Shown here piece after piece: positions 1 through 10,837 of a stretch of 64,000 nucleotides of DNA. The number at the start of each line of letters is the position of its first letter. The stretch's first letter is position 1. The stretch comes from Prunus persica. Lineage: Eukaryota > Streptophyta > Magnoliopsida > Rosales > Rosaceae. Both the position numbers and the translations under genes were made by a program. The stretch is from NCBI RefSeq assembly GCF_000346465.2, contig NC_034010.1, positions 25,878,643-25,942,642 of the forward strand, written 5' to 3'. The notes under the pieces are model-generated. The model worked only from the letters and a program-made list of their open reading frames with translations, was not told the origin of the DNA and did no database searches.

Positions 1-570
1 GCTATACGACCCGATTTATCGTCTCCCTTTCAACCCGACAACCCGATTGCCCTGCTCCGTTTCGGAAGCTGCTATATTCCCTCGGAACGGGTCAGTCCTC
101 CCCCCAACTCTCTCTCTCTCAAAACCACTGTTTATTTATTTATTTTTGCTTTCCTTGTTAATTTGGGATTGAAAGATAGTATTTGTTGAACTCTAGTGAA
201 AACCTTAATCTGATTGGTTTCGAATCAATTTACTTGTTCATCTCTTTTTAGAAGAAGAAAATTATTTCTTTTGGAATTTTTTATTTGCAATTGGGGTTTT
301 GATAAACCTTAGATTACAGGAGATATAATGTTAATTGTTATACACTTGTTCTAGTAGTATGAATGCATTAGAATTAAATTAATTAATCCTTAATTAATAA
401 TAGTTGTGCCCAAAAGATAAATCCTTTTGGAGGGTTTTTGATGGATAAGTAATGATGTGGTAGCTTTGCCTGTAAATTGGGCTTATTTCCTATCCATTTT
501 ATATTGTTGCGGCTCAATGTTTCCTTTTTATGACACGAACAGACCATTGAAGATTGCAAGTGTTGTAGCA
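1..570 (+). promoter_or_regulatory. 5' flank and leader of the FKBP20-1 gene
   Basis: Upstream region of the FKBP gene. It contains a CT-rich stretch near 100-120 typical of plant leaders, then AT-rich sequence. A leader intron is possible, because the sequence around 120-560 is T-rich and ends in an AG shortly before the start codon, but no border can be fixed from sequence alone. No other gene is seen here. Confidence 0.4.
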
Positions 571-2068
571 ATGAGTGATGCAATTGATTTGAGCGGGGAT
601 GGAGGGGTCCTCAAGAAAATTGTAAGGCATGCAAAACCAGATGCAATTGCTCCGACCCAAGACCTTCCCCTCGTTGATGGTATGAACTATATTATAGTGC
701 TGTTGCTGATGTTTATTTGTTAATGGTGTAGTAACAACATTTTATAATTAACTCGAGCGGAATGACCTAGCAAACTTGTCTTTACTCTGTACCTATACTT
801 TATGTTGGGCAGTTCATTATGAAGGCATTCTTGAGGAAACCAACGAAGTTTTTGATACGACACATGAAGATAACACGGTTTTCTCATTTGAGCTGGGGAA
901 GGGCAGTGTAATCAAGGCTTGGGATATTGCAGTGAAAACCATGAAGGTCAAAATATGTTTCTGAGCTTCTCTTTAAGAAATTTAGTAGGTGTTCAAGTCT
1001 CCTGTTACATGTTTTATCTTCTGTTGGTTTCACCAGGTTGGGGAGATTGCTAAAATCACTTGCAAGCCAGAATATGCCTATGGAAGTGCGGGTTCTCCAC
1101 CAGATATTCCACCAGAGTAATTTCATTGCTCTAACTTTTCTATCAAAGTTGTTCTTAGAGAAAACAATCAAAGATGCTAGTAACTTTGTGAACTTATAGA
1201 TATATATATATGTCCATTGATATTCCAAAACAACGTTTTTGGAGAGATTAGTTCTATATGTTGATAGGACCTTGACCAGGCTTATTTCCGTCCCAAACGT
1301 GGGATTGTATAATACTTATTGGCAACAATTACATCCAAGCCTTGAAATATGAAATAAGAGTTATTAGGTTGTTGATCTTCGACACCCAACTTTAAACCAA
1401 GATATCTAATATATAGAAGTAGAATCTTCAGAAGCATGTTGGAAAGAAAAGTATAAAAAAATCCCGGTGGTAAGACTCCTTTAGGGTGGGGGTCGTCACC
1501 CACCCAAAACATCCAATTTGTGCATTAAGCATTTTGGCTTATGATTACATCCAAATGTTCATAAAAGTCTGCATCAGTTTGCTTTGTCAATCGTCCTTAT
1601 TTCTTATCACAAATGGTGTCTCTTTACCATGTTTTTGTAACTAATGCATAGTCCATTACAAATATATCCTGCAGGGCAACCCTTATATTTGAGGTGGAGT
1701 TGGTGGCTTGCAATCCACGGAAGGGATTAAGTTTGGGTAGTGCCTCAGAAGAAAGGGCCAGGCTAGAGTAAGTTTTATGCTTTTATCTGTTCTGTGACTT
1801 GTTCTCGAGATATAGTGCAAGTCATATTGTTATCGTTATTCTTCTTGTTGGTTCCATTGAGATCTACCAACTTTCATAAACAGTATGATGGATTAAATTG
1901 CATATTGGTACTCACAACAGAGAACTGAAGAAGCAGAGGGAGATGGCTGCTGCAAACAAAGAGGAAGAGAAGAAGAAGAGAGAAGAGGCGAAAGCTGCTG
2001 CTGCTGCTCGTATTCAAGCTAAGTTAGATGCCAAGAAGGGTGGAAAGGGAAAAGGCAAAGGAAAATAG
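571..2068 (+). CDS. FKBP20-1: FKBP-type peptidyl-prolyl cis-trans isomerase, FKBP20-1 type
   Basis: Five exons join in frame to 187 residues: 571-679, 813-946, 1037-1116, 1675-1767 and 1921-2068, all with GT-AG borders. A single FKBP domain runs from about residue 20 to 120 ([38 protein letters not shown]). A lysine/glutamate/alanine-rich tail follows and ends in a Gly-Lys run that looks like a nuclear or nucleic-acid-binding tail. FKBPs catalyse proline cis-trans isomerisation and bind FK506/rapamycin; FKBP20-1 in Arabidopsis is a small nuclear-type member. The start is the first ATG opening the conserved [12 protein letters not shown] beginning. The gene is convergent with SDIR1, the same neighbour I recall in Arabidopsis (At3g55520/At3g55530). 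Length and order match the family, so the call is firm; the exact biological role is not shown by sequence. Confidence 0.93.
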
Positions 2069-2697
2069 GCGCGTAAATGCATATTTGCATGAACGTGATC
2101 CTATATATACAATAAATAAAATTTTATGCATGAGTTAGACAGAACCGTGACCTTTGTGCAACTTCACAGTATGACTTTGAATGACCTATTATTTTATCTA
2201 CTATAAGCTTATGTCAAGCATAATCAAGGTACTAGTGGGTTATTGTACTTCCCTTTTTTAGTATGGAAATATCTGAGATGTTGTATTTCAAATCCATGCT
2301 AGTGTTTACCCATGCTGAGTAATTGCTTTTCTTTACCGCCGGGTTAGATTGAAAATTTCGATTCTGATAAATTTCTGAGTTTGGAAGTTTTAATTCTAAG
2401 TGAATTTCGGAATTTTCAGATCAAATGTGTCTACCTCTTGGAAACTCAAACCATTAGGTCCGATACAAGTCCCGAGCAAACAAGCTTCTGTCATAAATTT
2501 CAGACCGATAAGATAATTCTATTAATACAGATTTGAAGAAATCAAATCAAATACACAAAACTTGTAGTGAGGACATAATATTCTGCCATTCCAATGCCTA
2601 TGTCACGATAATTACAGCAATGCTGGGCATAAGCTCTCAATATTAACCATGTGCCTAACTATGCAGGTACTGCATCTACTAGTTACACTGTTAATAA
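2069..2697. other. Convergent intergenic region, FKBP20-1 / SDIR1
   Basis: About 630 bp between the two convergent stop codons, presumably holding both 3' UTRs. The sequence is AT-rich with AATAAA-like signals near 2110. No additional coding potential or repeat was recognised. Confidence 0.6.
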
Positions 2698-5251
2698 TCA
2701 AACCATGTACGAAGGATCCATTCCACCTTGGCTATTTTCATGCCACGCCACCGATCCTGCTCTGAATTTACACACTGGGCAGGTTCCCTGTTGCCTCAGC
2801 CAAGGATCTATGCAACTAGCATGGAACTGCGGCAAAGCAACGGAACAATTATATCAAATCAAGATTTTAGAATACAAAACATCATTACAAAGTGAATTTT
2901 ATAATATCATGGATCACAAAAACATACAAAGACAACCCCTTACATTTTAAACTCAAGTTACTTACAGGTTTTGGTATGCAAAATGATTCCACTAGTCAAG
3001 TTAGCTAAAGTTATTCCTCGGAAGCTGTGTTTTCTGTTCATATTTCATGTGAGTGTGACAGTGTGTGCATGTGCGTGGGTATGCGTTTGCACGTGTGCAT
3101 TTCAATGCAAATAATCAACTCTAGCAAGAACTCCCTAAAAATCCCACAACTGAAAAATATAGGAAATATAATACCAACAATGTTAAGCCACTGAAAAAAC
3201 AAACTGAACCTGATGCATGCAAGGAAGGCTGCGGATTAGTTCTCCCACGTTAACTTGCTCCAAGCAAACACTGCAAGTCAGTTCATCTTCTGAGGCTTTT
3301 GTGCTCCCAACTGTGTTAGCAGTTTCTTGCTTCTTCTGCTAAATAGAAGAGAGAAAATACAATGGTACAGAGATAAATGGAATGCTATCATATGATATGA
3401 GATTATATAGTATGTTAGAAATTTCCTGTCAGAAGGGCGGAAATTACAAAAGGACAAAGGGATAGTTTAAAGCGAATACCTCAGAGGGTACTGAAGATGA
3501 AGCTTGTTGAATCGATGAAGCACCACTGCATTCAGAACAGAACCATATAAAATATTAGGCAACTATGATTCAATTCATTCTTCCATTTGCCTCAAAATAG
3601 TATGAACATGTGGGGCTTTGGCCCCGCCGTCATACCAAAATAATATGAGCATGTAAATAACAGAACAAAATCTCTCAATTCTTTTGGTCCAAATCCCCGT
3701 AGTTGTCAATGCTTCTAATCAACCACTCAGGAAAAACAGAGTGGAACCCTATACAACACTAAACTTAACTCTCAGCTCCAAATTTGTGGAACTAAATTCA
3801 ATAATGTATTATAAGCGTAAAAAATACACTACATATTCGATACAAGCCAAATTTATATGTTCAAACAGGTGCATGCACAAATAAGCAGACAAAACATAAC
3901 TTATTAAAATGTGAAGTTCACTTAGTTAATTACAAAATGTCTTTTTGAGAAGGATGGAAAACCAACAAAAATAAGGAATCTATTTATCATCTGCCAAAAC
4001 GTTAGTGCAACAACCAAGCTCACAAATAAAACTAGAGAACTTACGTCTGAAGACCCATAACCTTGTATTTATGGACTGGAAGAGCATTTATCTCTTCCTC
4101 ACTCATAGAAGAAGCTGCTGGAACATTATCAGAATCCAAAGCTCGCAAAGTTTCATAATCTGGTATCGAACAGAAGAAAATGTTGACATAAAACTAGGGG
4201 CCTAGGAAAAGTATTAAGAGAACAAAATATAAAGCCATGGTTTGGCTAGTGAAATTTATAATCCCCATGTATTGGTTTTCAAGACATAAAACTCATTCTA
4301 GATGGATATAACTACCAAACCTAGGTCATCAAATTCCCGATCAAGAAGTGCAAGCTGAAGTCTGAGGCCTTGAAGGCGCCCTCTTGTTGCTAGGGCTATG
4401 GATGGTGGCACATGCAACCGCAATTCAGTATGACCAAGAAGGCCGCTGGCTGCCGCTGCATGAGCCTGTGCTTGAGCTTGAAGTTGTTGACAGGTTGCGT
4501 ACATCCTTAACGTTGTGGCCATCAAAAAGACGCCAAGAACTAGCCAGAGCTACATACATCAGTTTGAAAGAAGGATTTTTAACTTCTCATAAAAATACCC
4601 AAACGAACAGCGAACTTGACCAGTAAAACTAACAAACCAATTTACACGCTCAGAGAAAGACAATACCAGGAAATTAGGTGACATCTGGTGCGAGTTCAGT
4701 ATCATGAATAACAAAAGAACTGGAAAGACAACATATACACAGAAGTTAGTAATAACTAACAAAATTACAAACTAATAAGACAAAAGGGTAAGATTAAATG
4801 TACCTGTGACAAGAAAAGCAAGTGAGTTGGAATTGACAGAACGTGATGCATGAACGCGCTGATACAAAACAGCCAATATCAATACGAATTAATAGATAAT
4901 AACACCTCTACCCTCTTTTCCCCTAGGAAATTTACACACACAACCCACAATGACTGAACCCCAGAACTCACCCCTCCACCCTTGCTCTGAGATTACATAC
5001 ACAAACCCACCATGGATAAACCACAGAACTCACCCTCCATCCTTATTCTTAAGGGGGAGAAGGTGCAAATGTGTCCAAAGGCAATGGCAACTGATAAAAT
5101 AGACAGAAAATGAACTGCCCCAACTTTCACTAAAAACTGCACACACAAAATTTCAGAAATACAAGAAATGTACCATTGCACGCCGCTCTGGTATAAATTC
5201 CGGGAATCCACTTTCAATATCTGCTCTTGTCCCCCGGAAAACAAAACTCAT
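2698..5251 (-). CDS. SDIR1: SDIR1-type RING-H2 E3 ubiquitin ligase (salt- and drought-induced)
   Basis: Eight exons on the minus strand: 5251-5174, 4858-4804, 4719-4667, 4549-4321, 4159-4045, 3525-3480, 3338-3210 and 2826-2698. They give 277 residues against 273 in Arabidopsis. Two hydrophobic segments lie at about residues 36-75, matching the endoplasmic-reticulum membrane anchors of the family. A Gln/Ala-rich helix ([15 protein letters not shown]) and the [21 protein letters not shown] block follow. The C-terminal RING-H2 uses C214, C217, C232, H234, H237, C240, C251 and C254, and the protein ends SYMV as in the family. In Arabidopsis SDIR1 (At3g55530) ubiquitinates targets and promotes ABA and drought/salt responses. 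The start ATG opens the conserved MSFVFRGTR peptide. A leader intron is likely (see separate entry). The identification is strong; the role is transferred from the family. Confidence 0.96.
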
Positions 5252-6200
5252 GTCTTTAGGATTTAGAAGAGCTCTGCTGAAAATATTAAGTCACTGATTT
5301 TCAAGTTCGCTGAAATTAAAACGCCAAAATGTTCATTCAGTAAGCGTCATAATTCATAAACCAAAAGAAGCTAGTTTATGGAAAACCATCGTAAAACCAA
5401 ACTCAAGAGTGCCAATTAAGATGCAATAAACAAATTATGGGTCACAAAAACTTAGACACCATTTTAGCAAATACTGGAAATGACCCACATGATTTGGAAG
5501 AAAACGCATTACACTAAAAATTCCCAGCTAAACAAAGTAGACCTTAAATAACGTATAAAAAAAGGTATCAAGCTGTGAACTCCCTAAGAATTCCCTGCTG
5601 TTAAGTGTATATAGCGAACTAAACTAAGCAAGCTGATCTAGTTTCCGCCACAGAACAAAAAAAAAAAACAAAAATCCAATCTATTATAAATTTCGGATAG
5701 AGAATCACTCATCAAGAAAACCCTAATCCCAAAATCACATTCCCTCAACAACACAATGAACCAAAAAAAATTAGTCTTCACATAAAAGCAGTAATTCAGG
5801 TAGCGATCGCACGCTGGGAAATATTAAGAATAACAGAGGCTGATTGGAAGAAGCTTTCAAAAGCCTGTGATTAAGAAAATTAAAGCAATCACAGAATAAA
5901 GACGGGACAGAAAATGCAAAAGATGGAGAATTACCAAAAAGAAATTACTTCAGATGGTTCAGATCCCGGGAAACGGCGGCGTTATCTTGAAAACGCCATG
6001 CAACGTCTCTGCGGGAGATGAAAGAGCGAGTTGCAATGTACAGAGAGATCTGATTCGACTCGGACGCGTTTGCCGCGGAAGCTTTAAAGCTTTGTCTATC
6101 GTCACTGTCCGGTTAAATCTAAGATTAGTTAAATTACTATTGCCGTTACGACACCGTTTCTTCTGGGTCGTCTTTAACGGATTCTTTGACTGTGACATCT
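5252..6200 (-). promoter_or_regulatory. SDIR1 leader with probable 5' UTR intron, and promoter
   Basis: A strong splice acceptor (pyrimidine-rich, ending TTTTCAG) sits at 5278-5277, about 25 nt before the start codon. Donor candidates are seen near 5948 (GAA|GTAATT) or slightly downstream. This predicts a leader intron of about 670 nt with the first exon around 5950-6110, where the sequence becomes GC-richer. It is predicted from signals only. Confidence 0.45.
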
Positions 6201-6240
6201 GACTCCATTCGAGGAGTTTCTAGCTTCCACACAACACATC

Positions 6241-6724
6241 CCCTAAGAAACGCACCGTTTTGCATAGCGGAATCGTATTTATTTGTCACTCGCGATTTTT
6301 TTTTTCTTTCCTTTGAATTTGGGAAATGAAAATTTGTAAGAGTTATTGTATTCTGTCTAAAATTTAGGAAATGTTATTGGTGTTATAAAAAGAAAATCCA
6401 TTATGCAATTTCACCAACATCATTTTACAATAGAGGATCACGTGATGTTTGAAAAGTTTGTTATGATAAGTGGACGGTGTAAATTATGTTGTTGATCACT
6501 CTTTAATGAATTATATGCACTAATATACATGACTTCATGATCAATATCCAAGTAACAATTTTTAAACAAGAAATCTTCATTCATTGTGTATCAATTTTCG
6601 ATTTGAATTTTCATGACTATGTTAATCGTATATTGACTGAAATTATGCATTACCATTTTCAAATATTTTGAAATGTTGTGACTGAAATCATGCATTACCA
6701 TTTTCAGATATTTTGAAATGCGGT

Positions 6725-6755
<31 letters not shown>

Positions 6756-6794
6756 ATCAAGAGCATGATAGTGTTTACAAGTGAAATGATGATT
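6241..6794. other. AT-rich intergenic stretch
   Basis: There is no gene here. A short internal duplication is visible: the sequence around 6632-6662 (TGACTGAAATTATGCATTAC) is repeated with one change around 6678-6700. A dinucleotide microsatellite follows. Confidence 0.5.
6730..6755. repeat. (TG)13 microsatellite
   Basis: An uninterrupted TG dinucleotide run of about 26 bp, preceded by an imperfect TGTGTA stretch. It is likely length-polymorphic. Confidence 0.9.
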
Positions 6795-7780
6795 GTTGAA
6801 CACATGCTCGGCCCTGAACAGGGGTAGTCAGTGCGACTGCCCTGGGCCCATTATTCAGATGGGCCAAATTTTATTTATTTTTTAATAAGTGTAATAGTGT
6901 TATATTATATTATTATAAACTGATTTAATATTTTTGAGAAAACAAAAATGACATTCGCGTTATGGACGAATGCACATCTCTTCCGCTCCTCAAGAAGAAC
7001 CCTTTTGGGCTACCCATTCCACTCCTCTAGGTTAACATTATCTATTCTAAATTTTACTTCTCCTTCTCATCTCATCTAAGCCTTTCTTACTAGTTCCAAA
7101 GTTGTGAATCCCTAAATTAATTTTTCTGTTGGTAGATTGCGGAGATTCCAAAATCCGAAGTGTGGGCTTTTGTTCAGTGCAAAAATTGGTCATTGTAAAA
7201 ATTAATTGAAGGTAATTTTTCATGATTTGATATCAAATGAAAAGGGAAATATAATAATTATTTTGTTTGTAGATTCGTGATTTATGCATTCTCTTTGCAT
7301 GAATTTTTCTAAGCTATAATTGATTGCAAATTTGGAAATATCAAGTTTGTTACTGTGGAGGGGGATTTCTCAAATTACACGGTATGTTTTTCTTTGTTTA
7401 TTCTTTGAAGTGTTAAAATTGCATTGTTTCTGGAAATCAAAATAGAAAATGAAAAAGAGAGAGAGAAGAATTAACTAAATCTCAAAAGGGAGCTATGGAT
7501 ATATTTCTTCTTAACAAAACAAATAGTTCACTTGATAACTCAACTGAATATTTAGTTAATGAATCTGAACAGAAAAATTATGTTGAAGAATTTGTAGGAA
7601 TTGATAATGATTTAGTTAATGAATCTTAACAACAAAATCATGTTGAAGTTTGAAGAGGTTAGATCTTGGTTGAAAAATGAGAGTGAATTCATCACTAACT
7701 TTAAATAAATTATATATAAGTGCTTAATTTTTATTTTTGCCCTGGATCCTGAAAATTTCAGGATCAGCCCTAGTTGAACG
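6795..7780. mobile_element. Degenerate hAT-superfamily element with 8-bp target duplication
   Basis: The element spans about 6803-7772. The flanks are GTTGAACA (6795-6802) and GTTGAACG (7773-7780), an 8-bp duplication with one mismatch. The ends are imperfect inverted repeats: CATGCTCGGCCCTGAA on the left, and TAGGGCTGATCCTGAA reading in from the right. Inside, one frame at about 7480-7628 reads SQKGAMDIFLLNK and continues to a stop. This resembles the N-terminal leader of plant hAT/ZMYM1-type transposases. No BED finger, catalytic core or dimerisation domain remains, so this is an internally deleted, non-autonomous copy. Confidence 0.75.
7479..7630 (+). pseudogene. hAT transposase N-terminal fragment
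   Basis: A short frame encodes SQKGAMDIFLLNKTNSS and a Glu/Asn-rich stretch before a TAA. The SQKGAMD-F pattern is characteristic of the N-terminus of plant hAT transposases of the TTF/ZMYM1 type. Upstream and downstream frames contain stops, so this is a decayed remnant inside the 6803-7772 element. Confidence 0.6.
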
Positions 7781-7781
7781 A

Positions 7782-8352
7782 CATATGTGTAGGGGTGGGC
7801 ATGGTTCGGTTTGGACCGATTTTTGCCTCAAATTAAAACCGATCCGGTATTATTTATTCAGTTTGGTTTGGTTTGGTTTTAATCAAAAAATTTCAAAAAT
7901 TGTCTGGTTCTGTTCCAGTTTCAGTTCTTTTTTGAACCGGATTATAAAAATTGTTTTTAAAAATTATTTTTTAATACAATTCTCAACTAAAATATTATTA
8001 TTTTACTTGAAAATTAACAAATTATTCAATTTCATATAAAAATAAATATTAAAGTTAGAAAAGTGATATATTTTGAAATTGAACTTGGATAAATATTTTT
8101 TTTTAGTGAAATTAAAAATATAGCATTAAATATAATTATATATTTAAATTATATATATATTTTTTAATTTGACCGGTTCGGTTCTGCCCAGTTCGATTTT
8201 TGAAGACATGGAATCGAATCCGAAATCGGTCCAGTTCGATTTTTGACCGATTGTTGACTTTTTGGTCAACTCGATTTTTTTCGGATTTAGTTCGGTACGA
8301 TTTGACTCGAATTTCCGGTTCGCCGGTTTGAGTGCCCACCCCTACATATGTG
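7782..8352. mobile_element. hAT-type MITE with perfect 8-bp target duplication
   Basis: The element is 7790-8344 (555 bp). Terminal inverted repeats begin TAGGGGTGGGCA at both ends, reading inwards. Perfect 8-bp direct repeats, CATATGTG, flank it at 7782-7789 and 8345-8352. The interior is AT-rich with GGTTCGGTTT-like subterminal motifs on both sides and has no transposase ORF. An 8-bp duplication plus TA-GGGG ends point to the hAT superfamily. It inserted one base beyond the right target duplication of the preceding hAT element. Confidence 0.88.
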
Positions 8353-9117
8353 GGGGGTAAAAATGTTGTACTATTTGAGCTAGAGACCCAACAATAGTAA
8401 GGCCATATCTAATAATGCTAAACTCAAAATATCATGCCCAAATTCTTATATTTAAGTCCAAATGCACATGGCCCAAATGTATGTGGCCCACTAAATGACT
8501 CTTGATAGACCAGCAACTTATGGACCCTTCGAATCATGCACCTTATTTGGTCCCACAGAAAGAAAAAACCCAAATCAAACCATAGGAGTTGGAATCTTGG
8601 GCAATGGACCCTGCTAGATCTTTCATCTTCTGTATCCTCTCCATCAATTCAAAACCCACCTACCCTCACCATTAAAACAAATAGGACAAATCCACTTCAC
8701 CAAACGTACCCACAGAGATCCAGAGAATCTCACAGTTTTGTAAAAACCCAAAAAAATTTAAAATTTAAAAAATTTATTACTAAGATAGCAACAAAAACCA
8801 AAAACACTCTCAGAGAATAACATTTTTTGTTATTTTTGTCAATAACGCAACAATACATCGATTAACTTTTTCACATATCATTATATTATTAATCAGAATA
8901 ATAAAATAGTGTTATTCCTGTTGCAAGAAATTTTTTTTAACAACAACAGCTGAACACAGTGCAAACTAATCCTGATATTTACCCTATTTTCCATCCATGA
9001 CCACATACTATCTGAAGATTCTGAACCAAATGGGCCCACAAACTCAGCCAATGTGGTGGGCCCTTGATCAAGGTGACCCAAACACTCACAAAAATTTTGC
9101 CAGCTGGGGGGCCCCAG
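8353..9117. other. Intergenic stretch downstream of the PCS1-like gene
   Basis: This includes the presumed 3' UTR of the protease gene on its right side. The remainder is AT-rich with no credible coding sequence; the open frames are short and compositionally random. Confidence 0.5.
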
Positions 9118-10413
9118 CTAGACCCCCAACCCAAGTCTTTGACTTGCAAGATCACACCTAACCTCAGCCACTCCCACTCTGGACTTCTCCAAGTCAAACT
9201 CCATCCACACGTTTTGCTGATGGTGATGTCCAATCACGAACGCCTCGATGCCTAGCAAGTCAGAGTTTCCGAATGTGAAGCAGTACACCGAATCACTACC
9301 CCTCACCATTCCCGGTACGCGATACAACAGCCTCTCGCCCGATACGCTCATCTCGGCCCCCTGAAACATTAAGGTCACCGTTGGCAGCTGGGGCAGACTC
9401 GGCCGGTTCATCGGGACTTGGTAGCACAAATCCATGGCTCCTTGGAAAACGAAATTCGGATCGTTCAAAACTCTCAAAACCGGTTTGGTTTGCTGAATGA
9501 ACTCGTTTTTTAGCGCGGTGTAAACCGGACCGAGTAGGAACGTGAACTGGGTTCCCGAGTCGACCATTGTCTGACCAGCCCCGGTATGGTCCGGTACGAA
9601 AACCGATTTCGGGAGCGGTAACACTTTGCCCGAAACTCTGATCCCCTCGAGCTGGACGGTGTAAGCGACTCGGTCGAAGTACGGCAATGGGGTGGATATT
9701 TGGACCAAAGGGGTGTAGTTCAAGGGACGCAGCCAAGCGAATTTCGCTTCCCCGAAAAGTAGAATACCGGACGAGTCACGACCCGATATGCAGTACGAAA
9801 ATTTCGGGAACCCCATTTGGGTAACGAAGGATAACGACCCGCGGTTCATACCCATTAACCCGGTGGTCTTGGCGTCTTCCTCCGAGTTGGAACTGAACCC
9901 GGAATCCATGCACCCGAATATCGTACCGGGTTGTGTGGACAACCCGAGAACGAAAGTTTCGGATGCGAGGTTGCCTTCAATGGAAGAAGCGTCGGCGTAG
10001 GAGAGAGTGGCGTGGCAGAGCTTTTTGGGGTCGCAGGAAACGGGTATGGAGAAGTCTCGGGTTCGGGTCCGGCAAACGGGCGAAGAGCAAGGTATGGTAG
10101 AATAAGATTTAGAGGCGAGTGGGTTGAAAACAGAGTTCAAGTTTGGGGCTTTCTTGCAGTGGAGCCAAGAGAGCTCACTGCCTGTGTCAAGGACCATGGT
10201 AACGTTCTGTGGGGGCGAACCCACGGAAAGTTGGATTGTTAAGGTGACGTTGTGGTGGAAAGAGAGCTTGTTTGTTGAATGTGGGGCAAACCCATGTGGA
10301 AGTGTCTCTGTTTTGAGAGGTAGAATGAGTGTTCGTGGTTTTGAAGCAGAGAAACAGAGTGTGCAGTGGGTGAAGAAGCAGAGAAGAAGAAGAAGAGGAA
10401 GAACAATGGGCAT
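9118..10413 (-). CDS. PCS1: PCS1-like aspartic protease (A1 family, atypical/nucellin-like)
   Basis: An intronless frame of 431 residues. It starts with a hydrophobic signal peptide (about residues 1-22, ending near FSASKP). Two catalytic motifs are intact, DTGSE at 76-80 and DSGTQ at 285-289, as needed for a bilobal pepsin-like enzyme. Blocks CRTRTRDF, LCHATLSYADASS, TGLMGMNRGSLSF, TPLPYFDRVAYTVQL and VIGHHHQQN match Arabidopsis PCS1 (At5g02190). That enzyme is an ER-retained or secreted-pathway protease that restrains cell death in embryos and is involved in anther dehiscence. The plant-specific insert of typical vacuolar aspartic proteases is absent, as expected. Codon use is GC-rich relative to the flanks, as is common for intronless plant genes. 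A long TC microsatellite lies about 360 bp upstream. Confidence 0.93.
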   Translation of the reverse strand: MPIVLPLLLLLCFFTHCTLCFSASKPRTLILPLKTETLPHGFAPHSTNKLSFHHNVTLTIQLSVGSPPQNVTMVLDTGSELSWLHCKKAPNLNSVFNPLASKSYSTIPCSSPVCRTRTRDFSIPVSCDPKKLCHATLSYADASSIEGNLASETFVLGLSTQPGTIFGCMDSGFSSNSEEDAKTTGLMGMNRGSLSFVTQMGFPKFSYCISGRDSSGILLFGEAKFAWLRPLNYTPLVQISTPLPYFDRVAYTVQLEGIRVSGKVLPLPKSVFVPDHTGAGQTMVDSGTQFTFLLGPVYTALKNEFIQQTKPVLRVLNDPNFVFQGAMDLCYQVPMNRPSLPQLPTVTLMFQGAEMSVSGERLLYRVPGMVRGSDSVYCFTFGNSDLLGIEAFVIGHHHQQNVWMEFDLEKSRVGVAEVRCDLASQRLGLGV

Positions 10414-10774
10414 GGTTTATTTATGATAAAAAAAATTTAAAAAAAAAGATGAAAAAATACAGATGGGAAAATCAAATGCAAATTCAAATGAATGGTTTGG
10501 GTTGTTTTTGAGTTGGGATTTGAATGCTTTTATGCAGAGGGTTTTGAGTGGTGTGGTTGTGTTTGGTGGTGTTGGTTTGAGAGAGATTGAGAGAGTTGTG
10601 GTGGTGGCGGGGTCTTTGTATTGTGTATTTGGTGCGTATGTGCAGTGAAATGAAAGCTACTCTTTCTGGTTTCTTAAATACTAGAAGCTAGCTGTGTGAA
10701 TAATGACATGCTCTTTGAATTTTGGTTTAAGAAATTTGTTACGTGCAAAGCGTATGATCCAATCAAAAGTTTTG

Positions 10775-10837
<63 letters not shown>

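Noticed and set aside
6591..6803. 70-aa minus-strand ORF containing a His/Thr repeat
   Set aside because: It is a translation of the TG microsatellite and adjacent short duplication.
9296..10426. Several open frames (up to 146 aa) on other frames and the opposite strand across the protease gene
   Set aside because: They mirror the GC-rich coding sequence of the intronless PCS1-like gene and lack any family motif.
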